Shown piece by piece: positions 16,801-31,475 of a stretch of DNA of 64,000 bases. Made by a program: the position numbers and the translations under genes. The notes below the pieces were generated by a model, which worked only from the letters and a program-made list of their open reading frames with translations, was not told the origin of the DNA and made no database searches. The stretch's first letter is position 1, and every line of letters starts with the position of its first letter. The DNA is from Litoditis marina. Taxonomy: Eukaryota > Nematoda > Chromadorea > Rhabditida > Rhabditidae. The stretch spans positions 17,969,879 through 18,033,878 of the forward strand of contig OZ038434.1 in assembly GCA_964036275.1 (NCBI GenBank). The letters are read 5' to 3'.

Positions 16801-19487
16801 TGTGGTGTTGAGAATATAGAGATGTCTTGAGTTTTTTGCGGATTTCGGATGCGATACGTCGATCAGTACACGCACGTGAGGGTGAAATAGAGTTGTCTAA
16901 ACATGAACGAATTACTGTAGTGAACTGATGATCTGGAACCTTGTCTAACAATACTTTTATTCAGTTTTCTGTATTTGTGGTGTTGAGAATATAGAGATGT
17001 CTTGAGGTTTCTGCGGATTTCGGATGCGATACGTCGGTCAGTACACGCACATGAGGGTGAAATAGAGTTGTCTAAACATGAACGAATTACTGTAGTGAAC
17101 TGATGATCTGGAACCTTCTCTAACAATACTTTTATTCAGTTTTCTGTATTTGTGGTGTTGAGAATATAGAGATGTCTTGAGTTTTTTGCGGATTTCGGAT
17201 GCGATACGTCGATCAGTACACGCGCGTGAGGGTGAAATAGAGTTGTCTAAACATGAACGAATTACTGTAGTGAACTGATGATCTGGAACCTTGTCTAACA
17301 ATACTTTTATTCAGTTTTCTGTATGTGGGGTGTTGAGAATATAGAGATGTCTTGAGGTTTCTGCGGATTTCGGATGCGATACGTCGATCAGTACACGCAC
17401 GCGAGAGTGAAATAGAGTTGTCTAAACATGAACGAATTACTGTAGTGAACTGATGATCTGGAACCTTGTCTAACAATACTTTTATTCAGTTTTCTGTATG
17501 TGGGGTGTTGAGAATATAGAGATGTCTTGAGGTTTCTGCGGATTTCGGATGCGATACGTCGATCAGTACACGCACGTGAGGGTGAAATAGAGTTGTCTAA
17601 ACATGAACGAATTACTGTAGTGAACTGATGATCTGGAACCTTGTCTAACAATACTTTTATTCAGTTTTCTGTATTTGTGGTGTTGAGAATATGGAGATGT
17701 CTTGAGGTTTCTGCGGATTTCGGATGCGATACGTCGGTCAGTACACGCACATGAGGGTGAAATAGAGTTGTCTAAACATGAACGAATTACTGTAGTGAAC
17801 TGATGATCTGGAACCTTCTCTAACAATACTTTTATTCAGTTTTCTGTATTTGTGGTGTTGAGAATATAGAGATGTCTTGAGGTTTCTGCGGATTTCGGAT
17901 GCGATACGTCGGTCAGTACACGCACATGAGGGTGAAATAGAGTTGTCTAAACATGAACGAATTACTGTAGTGAACTGATGATCTGGAACCTTGTCTAACA
18001 ATACTTTTATTCAGTTTTCTGTATTTGTGGTGTTGAGAATATAGAGATGTCTTGAGGTTTCTGCGGATTTCGGATGCGATACGTCGATCAGTACACGCAC
18101 GCGAGGGTGAAATAGAGTTGTCTAAACATGAACGAATTACTGTAGTGAACTGATGATCTGGAACCTTCTCTAACAATACTTTTATTCAGTTTTCTGTATT
18201 TGTGGTGTTGAGAATATAGAGATGTCTTGAGGTTTCTGCGGATTTCGGATGCGATACGTCGATCAGTACACGCACGCGAGGGTGAAATAGAGTTGTCTTA
18301 ACATGAACGAATTACTGTAGTGAACTGATGATCTGGAACCTTGTCTAACAATACTTTTATTCAGTTTTCTGTATGTGGGGTGTTGAGAATATAGAGATGT
18401 CTTGAGGTTTCTGCGGATTTCGGATGCGATACGTCGTTCAGTACACGCACGTGAGGGTGAAATAGAGTTGTCTAAACATGAACGAATTACTGTAGTGAAC
18501 TGATGATCTGGAACCTTGTCTAACAATACTTTTATTCAGTTTTCTGTATTTGTGGTGTTGAGAATACAGAGATGTCTTGAGGTTTCTGCGGATTTCGGAT
18601 GCGATACGTCGGTCAGTACACGCACATGAGGGTGAAATAGAGTTGTCTAAACATGAACGAATTACTGTAGTGAACTGATGATCTGGAACCTTCTCTAACA
18701 ATACTTTTATTCAGTTTTCTGTATTTGTGGTGTTGAGAATATAGAGATGTCTTGAGTTTTTTGCGGATTTCGGATGCGATACGTCGATCAGTACACGCAC
18801 GTGAGGGTGAAATAGAGTTGTCTAAACATGAACGAATTACTGTAGTGAACTGATGATCTGGAACCTTGTCTAACAATACTTTTATTCAGTTTTCTGTATG
18901 TGTGGTGTTGAGAATATAGAGATGTCTTGAGGTTTCTGCGGATTTCGGATGCGATACGTCGATCAGTACACGCACATGAGGGTGAAATAGAGTTGTCTAA
19001 ACATGAACGAATTACTGTAGTGAACTGATGATCTGGAACCTTGTCTAACAATACTTTTATTCAGTTTTCTGTATTTGTGGTGTTGAGAATATAGAGATGT
19101 CTTGAGGTTTCTGCGGATTTCGGATGCGATACGTCGATCAGTACACGCACATGAGGGTGAAATAGAGTTGTCTAAACATGAACGAATTACTGTAGTGAAC
19201 TGATGATCTGGAACCTTGTCTAACAATACTTTCATTCAGTTTTCTGTATTTGTGGTGTTGAGAATATAGAGATGTCTTGAGGTTTCTGCGGATTTCGGAT
19301 GCGATACGTCGATCAGTACACGCACATGAGGGTGAAATAGAGTTGTCTAAACATGAACGAATTACTGTAGTGAACTGATGATCTGGAACCTTGTCTAACA
19401 ATACTTTTATTCAGTTTTCTGTATTTGTGGTGTTGAGAATATAGAGATGTCTTGAGGTTTCTGCGGATTTCGGATGCGATACGTCGA

Positions 19488-21501
19488 TCAGTACACGCAC
19501 GTGAGGGTGAAATAGAGTTGTCTAAACATGAACGAATTACTGTGGTGAACTGATGATCTGGAACCTTGTCTAACAATACTTTTATTCAGTTTTTTGTATG
19601 TGTGGTGTTGAGAATATAGAGATGTCTTGAGGTTTCTGCGGATTTCGGATGCGATACGTCGATCAGTACACGCACGTGAGGGTGAAATAGAGTTGTCTAA
19701 ACATGAACGAATTACTGTGGTGAACTGATGATCTGGAACCTTGTCTAACAATACTTTTATTCAGTTTTCTGTATTTGTGGTGTTGAGAATATAGAGATGT
19801 CTTGAGTTTTTTGCGGATTTCGGGTGCGATACGTCGTTCAGTACACGCACGTGAGGGTGAAATAGAGTTGTCTAAACATGAACGAATTACTGTAGTGAAC
19901 TTATGCTCTGGAACCTTCTCTAACAATACTTTTATTCAGTTTTCTGTATTTGTGGTGTTGAGAATATAGAGATGTCTTGAGGTTTCTGCGGATTTCGGAT
20001 GCGATACGTCGATCAGTACACGCACGCGAGGGTGAAATAGAGTTGTCTAAACATGAACGAATTACTGTGGTGAACTGATGATCTGGAACCTTGTCTAACA
20101 ATACTTTTATTCAGTTTTCTGTATTTGTGGTGTTGAGAATATAGAGATGTCTTGAGTTTTTTGCGGATTTCGGGTGCGATACGTCGTTCAGTACACGCAC
20201 GCGAGGGTGAAATAGAGTTGTCTAAACATGAACGAATTACTGTAGTGAACTGATGATCTGGAACCTTGTCTAACGATACTTTTATTCAGTTTTCTGTATT
20301 TGTGGTGTTGAGAATATAGAGATGTCTTGAGTTTTTTGCGGATTTCGGATGCGATACGTCGATCAGTACACGCACGTGAGGGTGAAATAGAGTTGTCTAA
20401 ACATGAACGAATTACTGTGGTGAACTGATGATCTGGAACCTTGTCTAACAATACTTTTATTCAGTTTTCTGTATGTGTGGTGTTGAGAATATAGAGATGT
20501 CTTGAGGTTTCTGCGGATTTCGGATGCGATACGTCGATCAGTACACGCACGTGAGGGTGAAATAGAGTTGTCTAAACATGAACGAATTACTGTGGTGAAC
20601 TGATGATCTGGAACCTTGTCTAACAATACTTTTATTCAGTTTTCTGTATTTGTGGTGTTGAGAATATAGAGATGTCTTGAGTTTTTTGCGGATTTCGGGT
20701 GCGATACGTCGTTCAGTACACGCACGCGAGGGTGAAATAGAGTTGTCTAAACATGAACGAATTACTGTAGTGAACTTATGCTCTGGAACCTTCTCTAACA
20801 ATACTTTTATTCAGTTTTCTGTATTTGTGGTGTTGAGAATATAGAGATGTCTTGAGGTTTTTGCGGATTTCGGATGCGATACGTCGATCAGTACACGCAC
20901 GTGAGGGTGAAATAGAGTTGTCTAAACATGAACGAATTACTGTGGTGAACTGATGATCTGGAACCTTGTCTAACAATACTTTTATTCAGTTTTCTGTATG
21001 TGTGGTGTTGAGAATATAGAGATGTCTTGAGGTTTCTGCGGATTTCGGATGCGATACGTCGATCAGTACACGCACGTGAGGGTGAAATAGAGTTGTCTAA
21101 ACATGAACGAATTACTGTGGTGAACTGATGATCTGGAACCTTGTCTAACAATACTTTTATTCAGTTTTCTGTATTTGTGGTGTTGAGAATATAGAGATGT
21201 CTTGAGTTTTTTGCGGATTTCGGGTGCGATACGTCGTTCAGTACACGCACGCGAGGGTGAAATAGAGTTGTCTAAACATGAACGAATTACTGTAGTGAAC
21301 TTATGCTCTGGAACCTTCTCTAACAATACTTTTATTCAGTTTTCTGTATTTGTGGTGTTGAGAATATAGAGATGTCTTGAGGTTTCTGCGGATTTCGGAT
21401 GCGATACGTCGATCAGTACACGCACGTGAGGGTGAAATAGAGTTGTCTAAACATGAACGAATTACTGTAGTGAACTGATGATCTGGAACCTTGTCTAACA
21501 A
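19488..21501 (-). repeat. Three- and five-unit higher-order repeats, block 1
   Basis: The ordered series of a unit with GTATGTGTGG, the TTTTTTGCGG/GTCGTTCAG form, and a unit with AACTTATGCTC recurs at spacings of 875 bp (five units) and 525 bp (three units), at about 19.7, 20.5 and 21.1 kb. Confidence 0.65.
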
Positions 21502-24500
21502 TACTTTTATTCAGTTTTCTGTATGTGTGGTGTTGAGAATATAGAGATGTCTTGAGGTTTCTGCGGATTTCGGATGCGATACGTCGGTCAGTACACGCAC
21601 GCGAGGGTGAAATAGAGTTTTCTAAACATGAACAAATTACTGTAGTGAACTGATGCTCTGGAACCTTCTCTAACAATACTTTTATTCAGTTTTCTGTATT
21701 TGTGGTGTTGAGAATATAGAGATGTCTTGAGGTTTCTGCGAAGTTCGGATGCGATACGTCGGTCAGTACACGCACGTGAGGGTGAAATAGAGTTGTCTAA
21801 ACATGAACGAATTACTGTAGTGAACTGATGCTCTGGAACCTTCTCTAACAATACTTTTATTCAGTTTTCTGTATTTGTGGTGTTGAGAATATAGAGATGT
21901 CTTGAGGTTTCTGCGGAGTTCGGATGCGATACGTCGGTCAGTACACGCACGCGAGGGTGAAATAGAGTTGTCTTAACATGAACAAATTACTGTAGTGAAC
22001 TGATGCTCTGGAACCTTCTCTAACAATACTTTTATTCAGTTTTCTGTATTTGTGGTGTTGAGAATATAGAGATGTCTTGAGGTTTCTGCGAAGTTCGGAT
22101 GCGATACGTCGGTCAGTACACGCACGTGAGGGTGAAATAGAGTTGTCTAAACATGAACGAATTACTGTAGTGAACTGATGATCTGGAACCTTGTCTACCA
22201 ATACTTTTATTCAGTTTTCTGTATTTGTGGTAATGAGAAGATAACGATGTCGTGAGGTTTCTGCGGATTTCGGATGCGATACGTCGATCAGTACACGCAC
22301 GTGAGGGTGAAATAGAGTTGTCTAAACATGAACGAATTACTGTAGTGAACTGATGATCTGGAACCTTGTCTAACAATACTTTTATTCAGTTTTCTGTATT
22401 TGTGGTGATGAGAAAATAAAGATGTCGTGAGGTTTCTGCGAAGTTCGGATGCGATACGTCGATCAGTACACGCACGTGAGGGTGAAATAGAGTTGTCTAA
22501 ACATGCACGAATTACTGTAGTGAACTGATGATCTGGAACCTTGTCTATAAATACTTTTATTCAGTTTTCTGTATTTGTGGTAATGAGAAGATAACGATGT
22601 CGTGAGGTTTCTGCGGATTTCGGATGCGATAAGTCGGTCAGTACACGCACGTGAGGGTGAAATAGAGTTGTCTAAACATAAACGAATTACTGTAGTGAAC
22701 TGATGCTCTGGAACCTTCTCTAACAATACTTTTATTCAGTTTGCTGTATTTGTGGTGTTGAGAATATAAAGATGTCTTGAGGTTTCTGCGGATTTCGGAT
22801 GCGATACGTCGGTCAGTACACGCACGCGAGGGTGAAATAGAGTTGTCTAGACATGAACGAATCACTGTAGTGAACTGATGCTCTGGAACCTTCTCTAACA
22901 ATACTTTTATTCAGTTTTCTGTAATTGTGGTGTTGAGAATATAGAGTTGTCTTGAGGTTTCTGCGGATTTCGGATGCGATATGTCGGTCAGTACACGCAC
23001 GTGAGGGTGAAATAGAGTTGTCTAAACATGAACGAATTACTGTAGTGAACTGATGATCTGGAACCTTGTCTAACAATACTTTTATTCAGTTTTCTGTATT
23101 TGTGGTAATAAGAAGATAAAGATGTCGTGAGGTTTCTGCGGATTTCGGATGCGATACGTCGGTCAGTACACGCACGTGAGGGTGAAATAGAGTTGTCTAA
23201 ACATGAACGAGTTACTGTAGTAAACTGATGATCTGGAACCTTGTCTAACAATACTTTTATTCAGTTTTCTGTATTTGTGGTGATGAGAAGATAAAGATGT
23301 CGTGAGGTTTCTACGGTGTTCGGATGCGATACGTCGGTCAGTACACGCACGTGAGGGTGAAATGGAGTTTTTTAAACATGAACGAATTACTGTAGTGAAC
23401 TTATGCTCTGGAACCTTCTCTAACAATACTTTTATTCAGTTTTCTGTATGTGTGGTGTTGAGAATATAGAGATGTCTTGAGGTTTCTGCGGATTTCGGAT
23501 GCGATACGTCGATCAGTACACGCACGTGAGGGTGAAATAGAGTTGTCTAAACATGAACGAATTACTGTAGTGAACTGATGATCTGGAACCTTGTCTAACA
23601 ATACTTTCATTCAGTTTTATGTATTTGTGGTGATGAGAAGATAACGATGTCGTGAGGTTTCTGCGGATTTCGGATGCGATACGTCGGTCAGTACACGCAC
23701 GTGAAGGTGAAATGGAGTTTTCTAAACATGAACAAATTACTGTAGTGAACTTATGCTCTGGAACCTTCTCTAACAATACTTTTATTCAGTTTTCTGTATG
23801 TGTGGTGTTGAGAATATAGAGATGTCTTGAGGTTTCTGCGGATTTCGGATGCGATACGTCGATCAGTACACGCACGTGAGGGTGAAATAGAGTTGTCTAA
23901 ACATGAACGAATTACTGTAGTGAACTGATGATCTGGAACCTTGTCTAACAATACTTTTATTCAGTTTTCTGTATTTGTGGTGATGAGAAAATAAAGATGT
24001 CGTGAGGTTTCTGCGGTGTTCGGATGCGATAAGTCGGTCAGTACACGCACGTGAGGGTGAAATAGAGTTGTCTAAACATAAACGAATTACTGTAGTGAAC
24101 TGATGCTCTGGAACCTTCTCTAACAATACTTTTATTCAGTTTGCTGTATTTGTGGTGTTGAGAATATAAAGATGTCTTGAGGTTTCTGCGGATTTCGGAT
24201 GCGATACGTCGATCAGTACACGCACGTGAGGGTGAAATAGAGTTGTCTAAACATGAACGAATTACTGTAGTGAACTGATGATCTGGAACCTTGTCTAACA
24301 ATACTTTTATTCAGTTTTCTGTATTTGTGGTGATGAGAAAATAAAGATGTCGTGAGGTTTCTGCGGTGTTCGGATGCGATAAGTCGGTCAGTACACGCAC
24401 GTGAGGGTGAAATAGAGTTGTCTAAACATAAATGAATTACTGTAGTGAACTGATGCTCTGGAACCTTCTCTAACAATACTTTTATTCAGTTTGCTGTGTT

Positions 24501-27012
24501 TGTGGTGTTGAGAATATAAAGATGTCTTGAGGTTTCTGCGGATTTCGGATGCGATACGTCGGTCAGTACACGCACGCGAGGGTGAAATAGAGTTGTCTAG
24601 ACATGAACGAATCACTGTAGTGAACTGATGCTCTGGAACCTTGTCTAACAATACTTTTATTCAGTTTTCTGTATTTGTGGTGATGAGAAAATAAAGATGT
24701 CGTGAGGTTTCTGCGGTGTTCGGATGCGATAAGTCGGTCAGTACACGCACGTGAGGGTGAAATAGAGTTGTCTAAACATAAACGAATTACTGTAGTGAAC
24801 TGATGCTCTGGAACCTTCTCTAACAATACTTTTATTCAGTTTGCTGTATTTGTGGTGTTGAGAATATAAAGATGTCTTGAGGTTTCTGCGGATTTCGGAT
24901 GCGATACGTCGGTCAGTACACGCACGCGAGGGTGAAATCGAGTTGTCTAGACATGAACGAATCACTGTAGTAAACTGATGCTCTGGAACCTTCTCTAACA
25001 ATACTTTTATTCAGTTTTCTGTAATTGTGGTGTTGAGAATATAGAGTTGTCTTGAGGTTTCTGCGGATTTCGGATGTGATACGTCGGTCAGTACACGCAC
25101 GTGAGGGTGAAATAGAGTTGTCTAAACATGCACGAATTACTGTAGTGAACTGATGATCTGGAACCTTGTCTAACAATACTTTTATTCAGTTTTCTGTATT
25201 TGTGGTAATGAGAATATAGAGATGTCTTGAGGTTTCTGCGGATTTCGGATGCGATACGTCGGTCAGTACACGCACGCGAGGGTGAAATAGAGTTGTCTAG
25301 ACATGAACGAATCACTGTAGTGAACTGATGCTCTGGAACCTTCTCTAACAATACTTTTATTCAGTTTTCTGTAATTGTGGTGTTGAGAATATAGAGTTGT
25401 CTTGAGGTTTCTGCGGATTTCGGATGCGATACGTCGGTCAGTACACGCACGCGAGAGTGAAATAGAGTTGTCTTAACATGAACGATTTACTGTAGTGAAC
25501 TGATGCTCTGGAACCTTCTCTAACAATACTTTTATTCAGTTTTCTGTATTTGTGGTGTTGAGAATATAGAGATGTCTTGAGGTTTCTGCGAATTTCGGAT
25601 GCGATATGTCGGTCAGTACACGCACGTGAGGGTGAAATAGAGTTGTCTAAACATGAACGAATTACTGTAGTGAACTGATGATCTGGAACCTTGTCTAACA
25701 ATACTTTTATTCAGTTTTCTGTATTTGTGGTAATGAGAAGATGAAGATGTCGTGAGGTTTCTGCGGATTTCGGATGCGATACGTCGGTCAGTACACGCAC
25801 GTGAGGGTGAAATAGAGTTGTCTAAACATGAACGAGTTACTGTAGTAAACTGATGATCTGGAACCTTGTCTAACAATACTTTTATTCAGTTTTCTGTATT
25901 TGTGGTGATGAGAAGATAAAGATGTCGTGAGGTTTCTACGGTGTTCGGATGCGATACGTCGGTCAGTACACGCACGTGAGGGTGAAATGGAGTTTTCTAA
26001 ACATGAACGAATTACTGTAGTGAACTTATGCTCTGGAACCTTCTCTAACAATACTTTTATTCAGTTTTCTGTATGTGTGGTGTTGAGAATATAGAGATGT
26101 CTTGAGGTTTCTGCGGATTTCGGATGCGATACGTCGATCAGTACACGCACGTGAGGGTGAAATAGAGTTGTCTAAACATGAACGAATTACTGTAGTGAAC
26201 TGATGATCTGGAACCTTGTCTACCAATAGTTTTATTCAGTTTTCTGTATTTGTGGTAATGAGAAGATAACGATGTCGTGAGGTTTCTGCGGATTTCGGAT
26301 GCGATACGTCGATCAGTACACGCACGTGAGGGTGAAATAGAGTTGTCTAAACATGAACGAATTACTGTAGTGAACTGATGATCTGGAACCTTGTCTAACA
26401 ATACTTTTATTCAGTTTTCTGTATTTGTGGTGATGAGAAAATAAAGATGTCGTGAGGTTTCTGCGGTGTTCGGATGCGATAAGTCGGTCAGTACACGCAC
26501 GTGAGGGTGAAATAGAGTTGTCTAAACATAAACGAATTACTGTAGTGAACTGATGCTCTGGAACCTTCTCTAACAATACTTTTATTCAGTTTGCTGTATT
26601 TGTGGTGTTGAGAATATAAAGATGTCTTGCGGTTTCTGCGGATTTCGGATGCGATACGTCGGTCAGTACACGCACGCGAGGGTGAAATAGAGTTGTCTAG
26701 ACATGAACGAATCACTGTAGTGAACTGATGCTCTGGAACCTTCTCTAACAATACTTTTATTCAGTTTTCTGTAATTGTGGTGTTGAGAATATAGAGTTGT
26801 CTTGAGGTTTCTGCGGATTTCGGATGCGATACGTCGGTCAGTACACGCACGCGAGAGTGAAATAGAGTTGTCTTAACATGAACGAATTACTGTAGTGAAC
26901 TGATGCTCTGGAACCTTCTCTAACAATACTTTTATTCAGTTTTCTGTATTTGTGGTGTTGAGAATATAGAGATGTCTTGAGGTTTCTGCGAATTTCGGAT
27001 GCGATATGTCGG

Positions 27013-27976
27013 TCAGTACACGCACGTGAGGGTGAAATAGAGTTGTCTAAACATGAACGAATTACTGTAGTGAACTGATGCTCTGGAACCTTCTCTAACA
27101 ATACTTTTATTCAGTTTTCTGTATTTGTGGTGTTGAGAATATAAAGATGTCTTGAGGTTTCTGCGAAGTTCGGATGCGATACGTCGGTCAGTACACGCAC
27201 GTGAGGGTAAAATAGAGTTGTCTAAACATGAACGAATTACTGTAGTGAACTGATGATCTGGAACCTTGTCTAACAATACTTTTATTCAGTTTTCTGTATT
27301 TGTGGTGATGAGAATATAGAGATGTCTTGAGGTTTCTGCGAAGTTCGGATGCGATACGTCGGTCAGTACACGCACGTGAGGGTAAAATAGAGTTTTCTAA
27401 ACATGAACGAATTACTGTAGTGAACTGATGCTCTGGAACCTTCTCTAACAATACTTTTATTCAGTTTTCTGTATTTGTGGTGTTGAGAATATAAAGATGT
27501 CTTGAGGTTTCTGCGAAGTTCGGATGCGATACGTCGGTCAGTACACGCACGTGAGGGTAAAATAGAGTTGTCTAAACATGAACGAATTACTGTAGTGAAC
27601 TGATGATCTGGAACCTTGTCTAACAATACTTTTATTCAGTTTTCTGTATTTGTGGTGATGAGAATATAGAGATGTCTTGAGGTTTCTGCGAAGTTCGGAT
27701 GCGGTACGTCGGTCAGTACACGCACGTGAGGGTAAAATAGAGTTTTCTAAACATGAACGAATTACTGTAGTGAACTGATGCTCTGGAACCTTCTCTAACA
27801 ATACTTTTATTCAGTTTTCTGTATTTGTGGTGTTGAGAATATAAAGATGTCTTGAGGTTTCTGCGAAGTTCGGATGCGATACGTCGGTCAGTACACGCAC
27901 GTGAGGGTAAAATAGAGTTGTCTAAACATGAACGAATTACTGTAGTGAACTGATGATCTGGAACCTTCTCTAACAA
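27013..27976 (-). repeat. Two-unit (350-bp) higher-order repeat, block 1
   Basis: Alternating units (GGTGTTGAGAATATAAAGATG and GGTGATGAGAATATAGAGATG, each with GAGGGTAAAATAGAG) repeat with 350-bp spacing between about 27.0 and 28.0 kb. Confidence 0.7.
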
Positions 27977-28762
27977 TACTTTTATTCAGTTTTCTGTATT
28001 TGTGGTGTTGAGAATATAGAGATGTCTTGAGGTTTCTGCGAATTTCGGATGCGATATGTCGGTCAGTACACGCACGCGAGGGTGAAATAGAGTTGTCTAA
28101 ACATGAACGAATTACTGTAGTGAACTGATGATCTGGAACCTTGTCTAACAATACTTTTATTCAGTTTTCTGTATTTGTGGTGTTGAGAATATAGAGATGT
28201 CTTGAGGTTTCTGCGAATTTCGGATGCGATATGTCGGTCAGTACACGCACGCGAGAGTGAAATAGAGTTGTCTAAACATGAACGAATTACTGTAGTGAAC
28301 TGATGCTCTGGAACCTTCTCTAACAATACTTTTATTCAGTTTTCTGTATTTGTGGTGTTGAGAATATAAAGATGTCTTGAGGTTTCTGCGAAGTTCGGAT
28401 GCGATACGTCGGTCAGTACACGCACGTGAGGGTAAAATAGAGTTGTCTAAACATGAACGAATTACTGTAGTGAACTGATGATCTGGAACCTTGTCTAACA
28501 ATACTTTTATTAAGTTTTCTGTATTTGTGGTGTTGAGAATATAGAGATGTCTTGAGGTTTCTGCGAATTTCGGATGCGATATGTCGGTCAGTACACGCAC
28601 GCGAGAGTGAAATAGAGTTGTCTTAACATGAACGAATTACTGTAGTGAACTGATGCTCTGGAACCTTCTCTAACAATACTTTTATTCAGTTTTCTGTATT
28701 TGTGGTGTTGAGAATATAGAGATGTCTTGAGGTTTCTGCGAATTTCGGATGCGATATGTCGG

Positions 28763-31475
28763 TCAGTACACGCACGCGAGGGTGAAATAGAGTTGTCTAA
28801 ACATGAACGAATTACTGTAGTGAACTGATGATCTGGAACCTTGTCTAACAATACTTTTATTCAGTTTTCTGTATTTGTGGTAATGAGAAGATAAAGATGT
28901 CGTGAGGTTTCTGCGGATTTCGGATGCGATACGTCGGTCAGTACACGCACGTGAGGGTGAAATAGAGTTGTCTAAACATGAACGAGTTACTGTAGTAAAC
29001 TGATGATCTGGAACCTTGTCTAACAATACTTTTATTCAGTTTTCTGTATTTGTGGTGATGAGAAGATAAAGATGTCGTGAGGTTTCTACGGTGTTCGGAT
29101 GCGATACGTCGGTCAGTACACGCACGTGAAGGTGAAATGGAGTTTTCTAAACATGAACGAATTACTGTAGTGAACTTATGCTCTGGAACCTTCTCTAACA
29201 ATACTTTTATTCAGTTTTCTGTATGTGTGGTGTTGAGAATATAGAGATGTCTTGAGGTTTCTGCGGATTTCGGATGCGATACGTCGATCAGTACACGCAC
29301 GTGAGGGTGAAATAGAGTTGTCTAAACATGAACGAATTACTGTAGTGAACTGATGCCCTGGAACCTTCTCTAACAATACTTTTATTCAGTTTTCTGTATT
29401 CGTGGTGTTGAGAATATAGAGATGTCTTGAGGTTTCTGCGAATTTCGGATGCGATACGTCGATCAGTACACGCACGTGAGGGTGAAATAGAGTTGTCTAA
29501 ACATGAACGAATTACTGTAGTGAACTGATGATCTGGAACCTTGTCTAACAATACTTTTATTCAGTTTTCTGTATTTGTGGTAATGAGAAGATAAAGATGT
29601 CGTGAGGTTTCTGCGGATTTCGGATGCGATACGTCGGTCAGTACACGCACGTGAGGGTGAAATAGAGTTGTCTAAACATGAACGAGTTACTGTAGTAAAC
29701 TGATGATCTGGAACCTTGTCTAACAATACTTTTATTCAGTTTTCTGTATTTGTGGTGATGAGAAGATAAAGATGTCGTGAGGTTTCTACGGTGTTCGGAT
29801 GCGATACGTCGGTCAGTACACGCACGTGAAGGTGAAATGGAGTTTTCTAAACATGAACAAATTACTGTAGTGAACTTATGCTCTGGAACCTTCTCTAACA
29901 ATACTTTTATTCAGTTTTCTGTATGTGTGGTGTTGAGAATATAGAGATGTCTTGAGGTTTCTGCGGATTTCGGATGCGATACGTCGATCAGTACACGCAC
30001 GTGAGGGTGAAATAGAGTTGTCTAAACATGAACGAATTACTGTAGTGAACTGATGCCCTGGAACCTTCTCTGACAATACTTTTATTCAGTTTTCTGTATT
30101 CGTGGTGTTGAGAATATAGAGATGTCTTGAGGTTTCTGCGAATTTCGGATGCGATACGTCGGTCAGTACACGCACGTGAGGGTGAAATAGAGTTGTCTAA
30201 ACATGAACGAATTACTGTAGTGAACTGATGATCTGGAACCTTGTCTAACAATACTTTTATTCAGTTTTCTGTATTTGTGGTGTTGAGAATATAGAGATGT
30301 CTTGAGGTTTCTGCGAATTTCGGATGCGATATGTCGGTCAGTACACGCACGCGAGAGTGAAATAGAGTTGTCTTAACATGAACGAATTACTGTAGTGAAC
30401 TGATGCTCTGGAACCTTCTCTAACAATACTTTTATTCAGTTTTCTGTATTTGTGGTGTTGAGAATATAGAGATGTCTTGAGGTTTCTGCGAATTTCGGAT
30501 GCGATATGTCGGTCAGTACACGCACGCGAGGGTGAATAGAGTTGTCTAAACATGAACGAATTACTGTAGTGAACTGATGATCTGGAACCTTGTCTAACAA
30601 TACTTTTATTCAGTTTTCTGTATTTGTGGTAATGAGAAGATAAAGATGTCGTGAGGTTTCTGCGGATTTCGGATGCGATACGTCGGTCAGTACACGCACG
30701 TGAGGGTGAAATAGAGTTGTCTAAACATGAACGAGTTACTGTAGTAAACTGATGATCTGGAACCTTGTCTAACAATACTTTTATTCAGTTTTCTGTATTT
30801 GTGGTGATGAGAAGATAAAGATGTCGTGAGGTTTCTACGGTGTTCGGATGCGATACGTCGGTCAGTACACGCACGTGAAGGTGAAATGGAGTTTTCTAAA
30901 CATGAACAAATTACTGTAGTGAACTTATGCTCTGGAACCTTCTCTAACAATACTTTTATTCAGTTTTCTGTATGTGTGGTGTTGAGAATATAGAGATGTC
31001 TTGAGGTTTCTGCGGATTTCGGATGCGATACGTCGATCAGTACACGCACGTGAGGGTGAAATAGAGTTGTCTAAACATGAACGAATTACTGTAGTGAACT
31101 GATGCCCTGGAACCTTCTCTGACAATACTTTTATTCAGTTTTCTGTATTCGTGGTGTTGAGAATATAGAGATGTCTTGAGGTTTCTGCGAATTTCGGATG
31201 CGATACGTCGGTCAGTACACGCACGTGAGGGTGAAATAGAGTTGTCTAAACATGAACGAATTACTGTAGTGAACTGATAATCTGGAACCTTGTCTAACAA
31301 GACTTTTATTCAGTTTTCTGTATTTGTGGTAATGAGAAGATAAAGATGTCGTGAGGTTTCTGCGGATTTCGGATGCGATACGTCGGTCAGTACACGCACG
31401 TGAGGGTGAAATAGAGTTGTCTAAACATGAACGAATTACTGTAGTGAACTGATGATCTGGAACCTTGTCTAACAA
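28763..31475 (-). repeat. Four- and six-unit higher-order repeats, block 1
   Basis: An ordered block containing GTTACTGTAGTAAACTGATG, TTTCTACGGTGTTCGG, AATGGAGTTTTC and AACTTATGCTC units recurs at spacings of 700 and then 1049 bp (starts at about 28.76, 29.46 and 30.51 kb), nearly identical between copies. Confidence 0.75.
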